Origin: Firmicutes bacterium CAG:882
Lineage (GTDB): Bacteria; Bacillota; Clostridia; Lachnospirales; Lachnospiraceae
Length of the DNA: 11,672 nucleotides
Direction of reading: 5' to 3'
Assembly: GCA_000435595.1 (NCBI GenBank)
Contig: FR895375.1
Coordinates: forward strand, 1 to 11,672
Shown: piece after piece, positions 1 through 7,488 of the stretch
Numbering within the stretch: position 1 is the stretch's first letter
Layout of the letters: each line of letters starts with the position of its first letter
Position numbers and translations under genes: made by a program
Notes under the pieces: generated by a model
The model's database searches: none
Told to the model about the DNA's origin: nothing
What the model saw: only the letters and a program-made list of their open reading frames with translations

Positions 1-10
1 TTATTATAAA

Positions 11-38
11 ATTATAGCTTATCAGCCGTAAATTGCAA
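11..38 (-). promoter_or_regulatory. Candidate sigma-70/A promoter just past the last gene
   Basis: On the minus strand TTGCAA (38-33), 16 nt spacer, then TATAAT (16-11), begins directly after the TAG stop at 41-39. The -10 hexamer is perfect, the -35 matches 4 of 6 positions. A second TATAAT lies at 8-3. It would drive a gene to the left of the window. The stretch is AT-rich, so chance matches are likely enough to keep this tentative; no terminator hairpin is seen before it. Confidence 0.35.
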
Positions 39-1172
39 CTAATTTCTGCCATCTTCCTTTTTTATCAGTGCCGTGCCGTTTACGACGCAGCCTGCGGTAA
101 GCATCCATAAAAGTGTCATCGGCACGGAAAAATCAAAGTATGTAAAATTCACGATATACCCTGCCATCACCATACCAAGAAGCTTATCCTCGACTGCATG
201 CGTTACCCTGTAATTCTGTAATGACTTGTATGCTATGGCACACATGCCTGCAACCGTAAGAAACAGTGCTATAAAGCCACAGCCGGAAAATATATTATCG
301 AATGAACCCGCAAAGTTATTGATATACACATATATATTGAGCAGTGCGGTCGTAACCCCCTTGGTTGCGTCATGTATCTGCATGCTGAAAATATCATTCA
401 TGTTCAATATTCCCCAGAAGAACAGAATGGCAAAGGTTATTCCCGTAATGGTCTGCCATCTCTTGAGCGACGGTATATGTTTCTTATCTCTGTCCGACTT
501 GATCCGCGGATGTCTTTCTCTTAAGAGCAGGCTTCCTATTCCCAGTATGACAAGCACAATATACAGCTCCTCGTTTGAAGCTAAAAGCCCCATAAGTCCA
601 TCCTTAATCTTGATATTTTTTAAGAAAAATACGATTCCCACCACTTTCATAATAAGAAGCGAGAGAAACCACACAAGCACATATTTAGACACTGCCGTGT
701 ATGTTGCATCAAGAAGCATAATAGCCGCGATGAGCATTCCGATTCCGATAATGATACCATTGTTGTTCTGATTGATACAGAACACAAATATACTTCCCAC
801 AACACCGGCAAGATAAGTTATGCACTTAGTTCCCGTAGTATTCGTATATCCTGCAATGGAAAAAAGAAACATTACCGCACACACATTGAGAAAGCCGCCG
901 CTTATTGTTTTGTGTGCCAGAAACTGTATGCCTGCAGCAAAAAGTACGGGGATGAATATAATTGACAGTATTATCGGAAGGTACTTCTTTATCGGACCGA
1001 GGAAAGCTCCCGCAATATACATCACCACGCTCAAAAGAGCGCACAAGGCCTGCACATAATGACCGTTCACGGTTTCCATCACGACAAAGTAGAGCAGCAT
1101 CGCCACAACAAGTACATTCAGCGATAAATCATTCTTCATAATCTCAGAAGCCTGACTGATATATCTTTTCAT
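39..1172 (-). CDS. Polytopic membrane protein, possible polysaccharide polymerase or ligase
   Basis: A 377 aa protein made almost wholly of hydrophobic helices, about eleven by eye (near 18-34, 40-59, 65-87, 92-108, 117-134, 138-155, 162-185, 203-217, 240-256, 297-316, 352-370). A basic cytoplasmic loop at 218-238 (RERHPRIKSDRDKKH) separates the two halves. The end of the protein, a conserved-looking YIVNFTYFDFSVPMTLLWMLTAG block before a final helix, recalls the C-terminus of Wzy polymerases and WaaL-type ligases, but the usual large external loop is small here (about 257-295). I do not recognise a specific family. It starts 18 nt after the GT-C gene with an excellent ribosome site (GGGAG, 7 nt spacing). 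It closes the operon as seen. A flippase or an accessory channel would be equally consistent. Confidence 0.6.
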   Translation of the reverse strand: MKRYISQASEIMKNDLSLNVLVVAMLLYFVVMETVNGHYVQALCALLSVVMYIAGAFLGPIKKYLPIILSIIFIPVLFAAGIQFLAHKTISGGFLNVCAVMFLFSIAGYTNTTGTKCITYLAGVVGSIFVFCINQNNNGIIIGIGMLIAAIMLLDATYTAVSKYVLVWFLSLLIMKVVGIVFFLKNIKIKDGLMGLLASNEELYIVLVILGIGSLLLRERHPRIKSDRDKKHIPSLKRWQTITGITFAILFFWGILNMNDIFSMQIHDATKGVTTALLNIYVYINNFAGSFDNIFSGCGFIALFLTVAGMCAIAYKSLQNYRVTHAVEDKLLGMVMAGYIVNFTYFDFSVPMTLLWMLTAGCVVNGTALIKKEDGRN

Positions 1173-1190
1173 AACTCTTCTCCCTTTCCG

Positions 1191-3080
1191 TTACTTCTGA
1201 ACCTGATTTAAAGTAAAAAAATAATACAGAACCGTTCCCTGCCATCCCTCATACATGACCTTAGGACCATCCACATTATAATACCCTCCGAGCATCTCAA
1301 TGGCATTCTTAGAATCACCGTGATTCCAAGGAATCTCTATATACACAAGCTTCTCCGGAAACACCGCAAGCTTGAGTATTCCGTCCACAGCGACTCTGTT
1401 CACGCTATAGCAGTCCGACGTACTGTCCTCAGAATAATACACAAGTTCCTTAACATCCGGATCCCATCTTATATTATCCTGTCGGAACTGTGTCTCACCT
1501 TCATTTGCAGACGATGCAACGATTATATCGAAATCAGCATCATACTCCTCAAGAATACTGTCAATGGCATTATTTACAAAAGTATAATGATAGTTATAAT
1601 AAGCATAGTCTCCGGGATTTCCGTTCATTTCCTTCTGTTCACTTGAAAATCCTGCCGTGTATAATATCGGAAAACGGTTGGTCTGCATATTGGTAAAGAG
1701 TGCAGCGCTCACCGGGTCCACTGTGATGAACGTCTCTGCAAACATAAGCCCTCCAAGCACGGCAAGCGTGGATAATATTACTCTTCTTCGCTCGAACAGC
1801 TTGATAAGCATAATAACACCAATCATTGCCAGCATGGTATCCGCAAGCATATTATACCTTGGAAGAGTTGCCTTAGGATATGCAAGCAGATAGAGCACAT
1901 ATACCATGTAGCATCCCACAAGCACAAGCCACGGCGTGAACTCCATTTTGTGAGTTTTTCTTACTCTCATGTTCGCAGAAACCATAACAATCCCGGTTAT
2001 CGCGATAATGAGCCATATCCAGTTGAAATTGAGAACATATAACTGTGCAAGCTTAATCCTGATATAATATCCCGAAAATGCTATTCCATTCATCGCACAT
2101 ACTCTTATGACTCCGTACACGAACAGACCTACCGCCAATATGGCACCAATGGCTATGATTCCGGTTTTGACATCGTACTCATCGCCATCTGCATCATCGC
2201 TCTCCTGAAACGTATTTCCTTTAGCCGATGTATCCGCAACATCCGTTTTTTTCTTATTTCTTATTCCGGTCGTGAATATGCCGACAAGAAACGCTCCGGC
2301 GAACATAAGCGCAGCCAGCATTCCCGAGCTCTTTGTTGTTCCCAGCATAATAAGCCAGAACGCCATAAGAATATATCTTTTTGATACACAACAGTAAAAG
2401 GCATAGATAAAGAACATGGTCATTCCATATTCAAGTCCGCACAAGGTTGACATTCCCAGTGTCATCGGCGAGATTGACACTACAAGTGCCGCAAACCATA
2501 CGATTACCTGTCTCGCCTTAGGAAACAGCCTCCTAAACGTCATATATATACAGCAGGCTGCCGCAATTCCCATATAGAGCTGGCTCCACTGAAAGCCGGT
2601 TCCTTTCCCCGGAACCAGGAACTCACCCATAAGTGCAAACATACAATAACCATACGCACTCCTGTCGGCAATCTTTCCCGCCTCTATAAAATTACTAAGA
2701 ATCATATCAGGGTGGTACACAAGGTGTTCAAGTGACTCATAACATGTAAGTCCCTCATCAAGCTGCAGGGTTCCGACTATCTGAACCCTGATGATATAAT
2801 GGATTATTATAAGCAGACCACATGCCGCTGCATCGCGGTAATCCGGCATTGCTGCCTCTCCCCTGCGGGCGGCATATGCAACCACACCCACACATGCCCC
2901 GAATATCACCGCACTCACAATAAGCCCTATATTCACCATACTCTTAAAGCCGGTCTGCCAAACCGAACCATACAGAGTTGAAATTCTTGCAAACAGAAAA
3001 AATAATATAAAAAATATTGCGATGGCAGCAATCTGGCTTACATAAACTTCCGCTTTACCGAATCTTGACCTTGTATTCAT
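1191..3080 (-). CDS. GT-C-like integral membrane glycosyltransferase
   Basis: A 629 aa polytopic membrane protein with about ten to twelve hydrophobic helices up to residue 450. The first helix is at about 15-31. An early external loop contains an acidic pair in TLQLDEGLTCYE (Asp108/Glu109), the position and type of the catalytic carboxylate in GT-C enzymes such as ArnT and Pmt. A polar, strongly acidic cytoplasmic loop runs from 274 to 303 (SDDADGDEYD). After the last helix comes a soluble part of about 175 residues (455-629), predicted outside, rich in Tyr and Asn. GT-C enzymes take sugars from polyprenyl-phosphate donors, and a GtrB-like donor-loading enzyme lies upstream in the same operon, so the two may work in series. 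The family is inferred from topology and the DE pair, not from a specific domain match. ATG overlaps the previous stop (ATGA); GAGG is 10 nt upstream. Confidence 0.68.
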   Translation of the reverse strand: MNTRSRFGKAEVYVSQIAAIAIFFILFFLFARISTLYGSVWQTGFKSMVNIGLIVSAVIFGACVGVVAYAARRGEAAMPDYRDAAACGLLIIIHYIIRVQIVGTLQLDEGLTCYESLEHLVYHPDMILSNFIEAGKIADRSAYGYCMFALMGEFLVPGKGTGFQWSQLYMGIAAACCIYMTFRRLFPKARQVIVWFAALVVSISPMTLGMSTLCGLEYGMTMFFIYAFYCCVSKRYILMAFWLIMLGTTKSSGMLAALMFAGAFLVGIFTTGIRNKKKTDVADTSAKGNTFQESDDADGDEYDVKTGIIAIGAILAVGLFVYGVIRVCAMNGIAFSGYYIRIKLAQLYVLNFNWIWLIIAITGIVMVSANMRVRKTHKMEFTPWLVLVGCYMVYVLYLLAYPKATLPRYNMLADTMLAMIGVIMLIKLFERRRVILSTLAVLGGLMFAETFITVDPVSAALFTNMQTNRFPILYTAGFSSEQKEMNGNPGDYAYYNYHYTFVNNAIDSILEEYDADFDIIVASSANEGETQFRQDNIRWDPDVKELVYYSEDSTSDCYSVNRVAVDGILKLAVFPEKLVYIEIPWNHGDSKNAIEMLGGYYNVDGPKVMYEGWQGTVLYYFFTLNQVQK

Positions 3081-4027
3081 TTTCTGACTTCCTCTACAAA
3101 CGCCGACTGTCTTACAAGAGCTGCCGCCATATTCTTTCTTATATTTTCATCTTCAAGAGCCTTTAAAAACATACTTATCGATTTGACAAAATGGTCATCC
3201 CCCGGAAGCTCCACTGTGACACTCTCCGAACCGGTTTCAATAACCGCCGTCGGAATATAACCCGCCGGTGCCGTATATATCCTTCCCGTTGTGATTCTTC
3301 CCCTGCTGCCCCACAGCTCAAGTGAACACTGATACTGACAATCCATTCCGAACGCCGCCTGTGCAATCACACCTGCAGCATTGGTAAATTCAGCCGTTCC
3401 GAATATATCAACGCCCGCCTCTTCATCATAATCGAGCCGTGAGCTTAAATATCTTGTGCTGCCGCCGAGAAGCTCGGTTATAAGCTTTATCGTATAACCG
3501 CCGTTATCCATCATTGTTCCGCCGCCTAAATCCTTATTATAGCGGAAGTCTCCCTCCGGACGCCTTGGGAATCCAAAGCTCGTCCTCACGAGCCTAAGCT
3601 GTCCGATTCTGCCGTCCGCAATGAACTCCTTAAGCTTCCTTAGCTGGTCATGATACTGAAACATATAGTTTTCCTGTATAACGAGCCCTCTCTCTTCTGC
3701 AAGCTTAACAAGCTCCTCCGTGTATTTGAGTGAAGTTGTGGAAGGCTTTTCAAGAAATACATGCTTTCCCGCAAGAAGTGCTTTTTTCGCCCACTCATAG
3801 TGAAACGCCGGCGGAAGAGGTATGTACACACAGTCAACGCTCTCGTCATTTAACACCTCATCATAGGACGAATATACATGTAAATTATATTTTTCAACAA
3901 ATCTTTCAAGCTTCTTTTTCGAGCAGGATGCAACACCCGCACACTCCGCACCGTCCACCTGTGATAGTGCCGGGATAAACTTGTTGTATGCAATGTCTGC
4001 TGCTCCGAGTATACCTATTCTAACCAT
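3077..4027 (-). CDS. Gfo/Idh/MocA NDP-sugar 3-ketoreductase (SpnN/KijD10-like)
   Basis: A cytoplasmic NAD(P)-dependent oxidoreductase of 316 aa. The N-terminal Rossmann domain begins at once with IGILGAADIA; the catalytic-site lysine is Lys94 in LEKPS. The C-terminal alpha/beta domain carries LGGGTMMDNGGYTI (167-180) with Tyr178. The spacing Lys94 to Tyr178 (84 residues) equals the Lys102/Tyr186 pair that I recall for the 3-ketoreductase KijD10, and the HxxD-type residue of myo-inositol and glucose-fructose dehydrogenases is replaced by Tyr. The expected job is to reduce the C3 ketone made by the 2,3-dehydratase, giving NDP-4-keto-2,6-dideoxyhexose. The immediate pairing with that dehydratase (11 nt gap) is as in spinosyn, tylosin and kijanimicin clusters and strongly supports this over a generic dehydrogenase. 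Whether the product is the gluco or allo form at C3 cannot be said. It overlaps the next gene by 4 nt (ATGA). Confidence 0.85.
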   Translation of the reverse strand: MVRIGILGAADIAYNKFIPALSQVDGAECAGVASCSKKKLERFVEKYNLHVYSSYDEVLNDESVDCVYIPLPPAFHYEWAKKALLAGKHVFLEKPSTTSLKYTEELVKLAEERGLVIQENYMFQYHDQLRKLKEFIADGRIGQLRLVRTSFGFPRRPEGDFRYNKDLGGGTMMDNGGYTIKLITELLGGSTRYLSSRLDYDEEAGVDIFGTAEFTNAAGVIAQAAFGMDCQYQCSLELWGSRGRITTGRIYTAPAGYIPTAVIETGSESVTVELPGDDHFVKSISMFLKALEDENIRKNMAAALVRQSAFVEEVRK

Positions 4028-4033
4028 TTTTCT

Positions 4034-4037
4034 CTCC
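4034..4037 (-). promoter_or_regulatory. Ribosome binding site for the Gfo/Idh/MocA reductase
   Basis: Minus strand GGAG, extended to GGAGAG, lies 6 nt ahead of the ATG at 4027. Two earlier in-frame ATGs (4042 and 4039) overlap the dehydratase stop codon but have no ribosome site, so 4027 is preferred, adding nothing before the MVRIGILG strand. Initiation at 4042 by coupling (ATGA overlap) stays possible and would add five residues. Confidence 0.65.
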
Positions 4038-4038
4038 A

Positions 4039-5427
4039 TCATATTTCAATCAAAGACAACAGATTTCTAAGCTGAATATTAAGACAGTTATTAATCTGTA
4101 TCATATAATTAAGTGTTCCGTAATCTATCCAGAAATATCCCTCCGGAAGCTCTTCCAGCTCCTGTGGTTCAATCTCTATGATATAATTGTGGTTCTGCTC
4201 ATGGTAGAAGCGTCCGCCCTCCTCTGAGAGAATCACCTGGTACTTTGTCTTTCCATGTGCAATCTTGTCCCTGAAAAGACTGTCGACAACATTATCATCC
4301 TCCGGCTTTCTCGTAGGCTCCCATTGAACGGACGGTCCTAACTCTATATAATCAAAGGAACCTATCTCCGGTCTGCCTGCAACCAAAAATTCCTTCTTGC
4401 CGTTCACCGTTCTTGTGATAAGACCGAACGTGGCCTTCCCTATCGCCTTAAAAAGCGGCTGGCTCCACTGCTTAACTTCTCTTCCGTTAATCTCTATATC
4501 ATAATATCTCACCATGTAGTCGGCCTCATGGCTGCATGTAACTCCGTAGTCGTCAACGCTCCAGTCGCGAAGCTGATTGAGCGGCACAAGCACCGTCTTT
4601 TTCTCCTCAAACATCTTATAATTATTGAGGAATTGATATATCTCGGAAATATTTGCCGTGATACCTCCCGTAAATATAGAGTGATAAAAGCTCTTGTCCG
4701 AAAAGCTGCTCTCAATATCCGCCAATTCTTCAGCCGAAAATCCGCAGTTGGTAAGCGGAATTCCCGACAGCACCGTTCTTGTATCCATATTCACCAGATT
4801 GTCAATCTTCATAAGCTGCTTAATCTGTCCGAGAGTCATCCATTTATAGTTGGGCAGCACCTCTATATCTTCATCTAAGAGCATTATGATGTTGCGGTTA
4901 CGCTTCTTGTAAAATCTTCCCGCCTGCTCAGACTGAATCTGGTCGTATATAACCGTATATTTCTTTGAATTGTAAAAATAGTCAAAATAATTGGGAAGTA
5001 CCCCTCCATGTCTTCTGGTATAGTTGCTCTTCGTGGCCTGTATGGTAGGTGAAATCTGTATTACATTGACATTGCCCGGTTCTATCTTCGCCTGCATAAG
5101 GAAATTGATAACGCCGTCTATCTCCTTACATATTATGCCGAGATAACCAATCTCCGGCTGTACAATTATAGGCTGCTCAGCCACAAGCCTGTTGTTCTCA
5201 TATCTTTGTATGCCGGTGATTGAAAAGAAGGAACGCTTTCTGTTGTGTATCTCACCCACATAGTCATCATAAAACCAGAAGCTGCTGTCTCCCGATTCAC
5301 ACTCCTTAATAGAGACATTGGCATTACGATTAAGCCTTTCCACCCACTCAAGTATATCCTTCGTGGAATTGACATTTCCCTCAGCAGCCGCCCATGATTT
5401 AATTATTTTACGGATAATATCTTTCAT
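4039..5427 (-). CDS. NDP-hexose 2,3-dehydratase (EvaA/SpnO/TylCVI family)
   Basis: Removes water across C2-C3 of an NDP-4-keto-6-deoxyhexose, giving an unstable 3,4-diketo-2,6-dideoxy intermediate, the first step of 2-deoxygenation in antibiotic deoxysugar pathways. The protein is 462 aa, the usual family length, and shows its internal duplication. First copy: QAKIEPGNVN at 112-121, ISPTIQATKSNYTR at 125-138 and GRFYKKRNRNI at 170-180. Second copy: ELGPSVQWEP at 362-371 and GGRFYHEQNHN at 404-414. The paired ISPTIQAT and LGPSVQWEP blocks and the paired RFY-N-N blocks are diagnostic. It follows the glycosyltransferase after a 36 nt gap, the largest in the window, with a GGGGA ribosome site 6 nt before ATG. 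Its product must be trapped by a 3-ketoreductase, and that is the next gene. Most described members come from actinomycete antibiotic clusters; here the setting is a surface polysaccharide. Confidence 0.92.
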   Translation of the reverse strand: MKDIIRKIIKSWAAAEGNVNSTKDILEWVERLNRNANVSIKECESGDSSFWFYDDYVGEIHNRKRSFFSITGIQRYENNRLVAEQPIIVQPEIGYLGIICKEIDGVINFLMQAKIEPGNVNVIQISPTIQATKSNYTRRHGGVLPNYFDYFYNSKKYTVIYDQIQSEQAGRFYKKRNRNIIMLLDEDIEVLPNYKWMTLGQIKQLMKIDNLVNMDTRTVLSGIPLTNCGFSAEELADIESSFSDKSFYHSIFTGGITANISEIYQFLNNYKMFEEKKTVLVPLNQLRDWSVDDYGVTCSHEADYMVRYYDIEINGREVKQWSQPLFKAIGKATFGLITRTVNGKKEFLVAGRPEIGSFDYIELGPSVQWEPTRKPEDDNVVDSLFRDKIAHGKTKYQVILSEEGGRFYHEQNHNYIIEIEPQELEELPEGYFWIDYGTLNYMIQINNCLNIQLRNLLSLIEI

Positions 5428-5463
5428 AAATAATCCCCATTCTTTTATCTGTAAACCGATTGC

Positions 5464-6402
5464 CTAAGCGCGTGATAACAGCTTTCCCTTTAAAGCTCCA
5501 AGCTTAATCTTAATCTGTGATTTCATCTGTGACATACACACCGCCGCATAGCTCTTATCAAAAGCCTTAATAGCCGACTTTGCACGTCCGGAGCAATGTA
5601 TCGCAAACACTCTTATCATTGTTCCGTCTGTTCTCACAAGGTACGGCTGTTTATTACCTCTCTCATCCTTCTTAAAAACATACTTCTTGATTCCGGCAAC
5701 CGAATTGTACTTATACTCATTTTCCGTAAAGTTCATCCTGTCGCACAGATTCTGGTCAATCGTTCCTCCGTCGAACACCTTCGCTGAATTGAGCACCCTA
5801 GCGTTATCCTTCGACCACAGATAAACGAGAGTCATATCGCACACTCCACCGGCAAGATTATGCTCCTTCTGGTAATTCCACTTTTCAAGAAGAAGTTCCC
5901 TATTGTCCCTGAAAGTCTCCTCACAAAATGTTAGGAAATCGTCAAGAGCAGCTTTCGTCCAGTACGAACAGTGACAGCAGGAGCTCCAGCCGTAATCCTT
6001 ATCCTGCCCCGATACGGTAGACACCATTGCATAGGCACTCTCAAGCGACGGAATACTGCTGTAATCGGCACAGTTATACAAGTCGCTCTCCGCAACCATT
6101 ATCCTGTCAAAATCAAGCTGCCTCATCAGCTCATAATATAAAAAATACCTCTTAAAACATATCTCGGCAAAAAAATCCGTGTAGGTTGAGTAGTTAACAA
6201 ATACCTTGAGAAATTCGTTATATCTGTCAAGATTAAGCTTCGCCGAGTCAAACCACTCCTTCGCGACAGTCCTGTTAGCATCGTCCCCGAGCAGAATAAC
6301 TCTTTTATTATATTTTTCCGCCGAGTGTACACTGTACGGAAGATGTTCCGGGCATCCGGCATGAAAAATGACAACCGGTATATTTTTAGTCTCTGTGTCC
6401 AT
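5464..6402 (-). CDS. Putative GT-A-like glycosyltransferase, family not recognised
   Basis: A 312 aa soluble protein with no membrane segment or signal peptide. It starts with a beta strand and loop (PVVIFHAGCPEHLPYSVHSA, residues 9-28), followed by a second strand RVILLGDDANR (34-44), a layout common in GT-A-fold sugar transferases. An acidic ExD sequence sits after a hydrophobic strand (RIMVAESDLYNC, Glu105 and Asp107), in the place expected for a DxD metal site. GGVCDMTLVYLW at 185-196 and AIHCSGRAKSAI at 267-278 resemble the acceptor and late histidine regions of such enzymes. These are resemblances of layout, not a named-family match. The tail is basic (KSQIKIKLGALKGKLLSRA), which could bind the membrane face. 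Start is secure: GGGGGAGG ends 7 nt before the ATG, and the preceding stop overlaps it (TAATG). By position it should build or decorate the repeat unit. Confidence 0.6.
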   Translation of the reverse strand: MDTETKNIPVVIFHAGCPEHLPYSVHSAEKYNKRVILLGDDANRTVAKEWFDSAKLNLDRYNEFLKVFVNYSTYTDFFAEICFKRYFLYYELMRQLDFDRIMVAESDLYNCADYSSIPSLESAYAMVSTVSGQDKDYGWSSCCHCSYWTKAALDDFLTFCEETFRDNRELLLEKWNYQKEHNLAGGVCDMTLVYLWSKDNARVLNSAKVFDGGTIDQNLCDRMNFTENEYKYNSVAGIKKYVFKKDERGNKQPYLVRTDGTMIRVFAIHCSGRAKSAIKAFDKSYAAVCMSQMKSQIKIKLGALKGKLLSRA

Positions 6403-7463
6403 TATCTGTCCTCCCCCGACTCTCCCTGCTGCATAAGGACACGATGATACTCATCGTATGCCTTCTCGTTCTCAACGGAATCCTGTGTTGTTCCCGCCAT
6501 AGGTATCGGCTGTCCGTCAAAATTAATCGTCTTTTCGACAACCACCAGCGGCCTGTGAATCACACGCTTGTTGATATTAAGCACATATTCTCCAATCAGT
6601 CCTATGAAGAACAACTGTATCGAACCTATGAGAAAGATACCGATTACGATAGGTGCCGTTCCTGCCGTGAACGAATACCAGTGTGTGAGCTTGTACACAA
6701 GATACATTAATGCAACAAGCATTGAGAGCGCCGATGCGATAAATCCGAAAAATGTGGCAAGTCTTAAACCGACCTTCGTGTATGATGTTATGCTGAGCAT
6801 CGCCGCATCATACAGTGAATAGAAATTATTTTTCGTCTTTCCGGCGCGGCGCTTAGGCTGTGTATACTCTAAGTCTTTTCTCTTAAAACCATACTCCGCA
6901 ACAATGCCTCGAATAAACGGCATCGGATCGTCAAGCTGTCTTAGGAGGTGAATAAATGTCTTGTCATAAAGACCGAAGCCCGTAAAATGTTCAATCATCT
7001 CAACATCGGACATTTTGCGTATCATCTTGTAATATATGGTTCTGAGAAGATATATGAACTTATTCTCCTTGCTGTGCTTCTTTATTCCGCTGACAATCTT
7101 ATAGCCGTTCTCCCACTCAGCCACGAACTTAGGTATCATCTCAACCGGATCCTGAAAATCACAGCACACGCTTATCGTGCAGTCTCCCGTCGTCTGGCAC
7201 ATACCATAGAACGGCGAGTTAAACTGCCCGAAATTGGTCACATTGAATATTGCCTTGATATTCTTATTTCCTGCGCATATCTTCTCTAAATACTCTCTTG
7301 TTCTGTCCTGAGAGCAGTTATCTATAAATAAAATCTCGTAGTCATACTGCGGAAGCTCCCTCGTCATCACATCGACAAGCGCTTCGCTCATCGGAATGAC
7401 ATTCTCCTCCTCGTTATAACACGGTACCATTATGCTTATCTTCTTTTTACGCTGTCTATCCAC
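6402..7463 (-). CDS. GtrB/ArnC-like family 2 polyprenyl-phosphate glycosyltransferase
   Basis: Predicted to transfer a sugar from a nucleotide donor to undecaprenyl phosphate on the inner face of the membrane. From the GTG at 7463 it is 353 aa. The GT-A domain starts at once with SIMVPCYNEEENV (10-22), followed by DNCSQDRT (48-55) and the metal-binding CDFQDPVE (101-108), which matches the DxQDPPE motif of dolichyl/undecaprenyl-phosphate glycosyltransferases. A RRAGKTKNNFYSLYDAA segment near 205-221 is the usual interface helix, and two membrane helices follow at about 236-257 and 270-293. A polar tail of about 45 residues (KTINFDGQ onward) faces the cytoplasm. It begins 25 nt after the SDR gene and its TAA stop shares one base with the next ATG (TAATG). 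Placed after the deoxysugar genes, it probably loads their product for export; the donor cannot be read from the sequence. Confidence 0.88.
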   Translation of the reverse strand: MDRQRKKKISIMVPCYNEEENVIPMSEALVDVMTRELPQYDYEILFIDNCSQDRTREYLEKICAGNKNIKAIFNVTNFGQFNSPFYGMCQTTGDCTISVCCDFQDPVEMIPKFVAEWENGYKIVSGIKKHSKENKFIYLLRTIYYKMIRKMSDVEMIEHFTGFGLYDKTFIHLLRQLDDPMPFIRGIVAEYGFKRKDLEYTQPKRRAGKTKNNFYSLYDAAMLSITSYTKVGLRLATFFGFIASALSMLVALMYLVYKLTHWYSFTAGTAPIVIGIFLIGSIQLFFIGLIGEYVLNINKRVIHRPLVVVEKTINFDGQPIPMAGTTQDSVENEKAYDEYHRVLMQQGESGEDR

Positions 7464-7469
7464 AATTAT

Positions 7470-7473
7470 CCTC
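7470..7473 (-). promoter_or_regulatory. Ribosome binding site deciding a GTG start
   Basis: The minus strand reads AAAAGAGGATAATTGTG; GAGG is 6 nt before GTG at 7463. The family 2 glycosyltransferase frame is open back to 7580, but the extra 39 residues would overlap the SDR gene by about 90 nt, have no well-spaced ribosome site and do not belong to the GT2 fold, so this site defines the likely start. Confidence 0.7.
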
Positions 7474-7488
7474 TTTTCATACTGCTGA

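Noticed and set aside
17..26. Hairpin GCT-TATC-AGC as an operon terminator
   Set aside because: Stem of only three base pairs and no proper U-run; too weak to call.
226..771. 181-codon open frame on the plus strand
   Set aside because: Lies opposite the membrane protein gene; its translation is low-complexity antisense of hydrophobic helices with no ribosome site or recognisable motif.
6948..7289. 113-codon plus-strand open frame
   Set aside because: Opposite the conserved GT2 catalytic domain; no family features. The AGGAGG ahead of it is within antisense of conserved codons and is probably chance.
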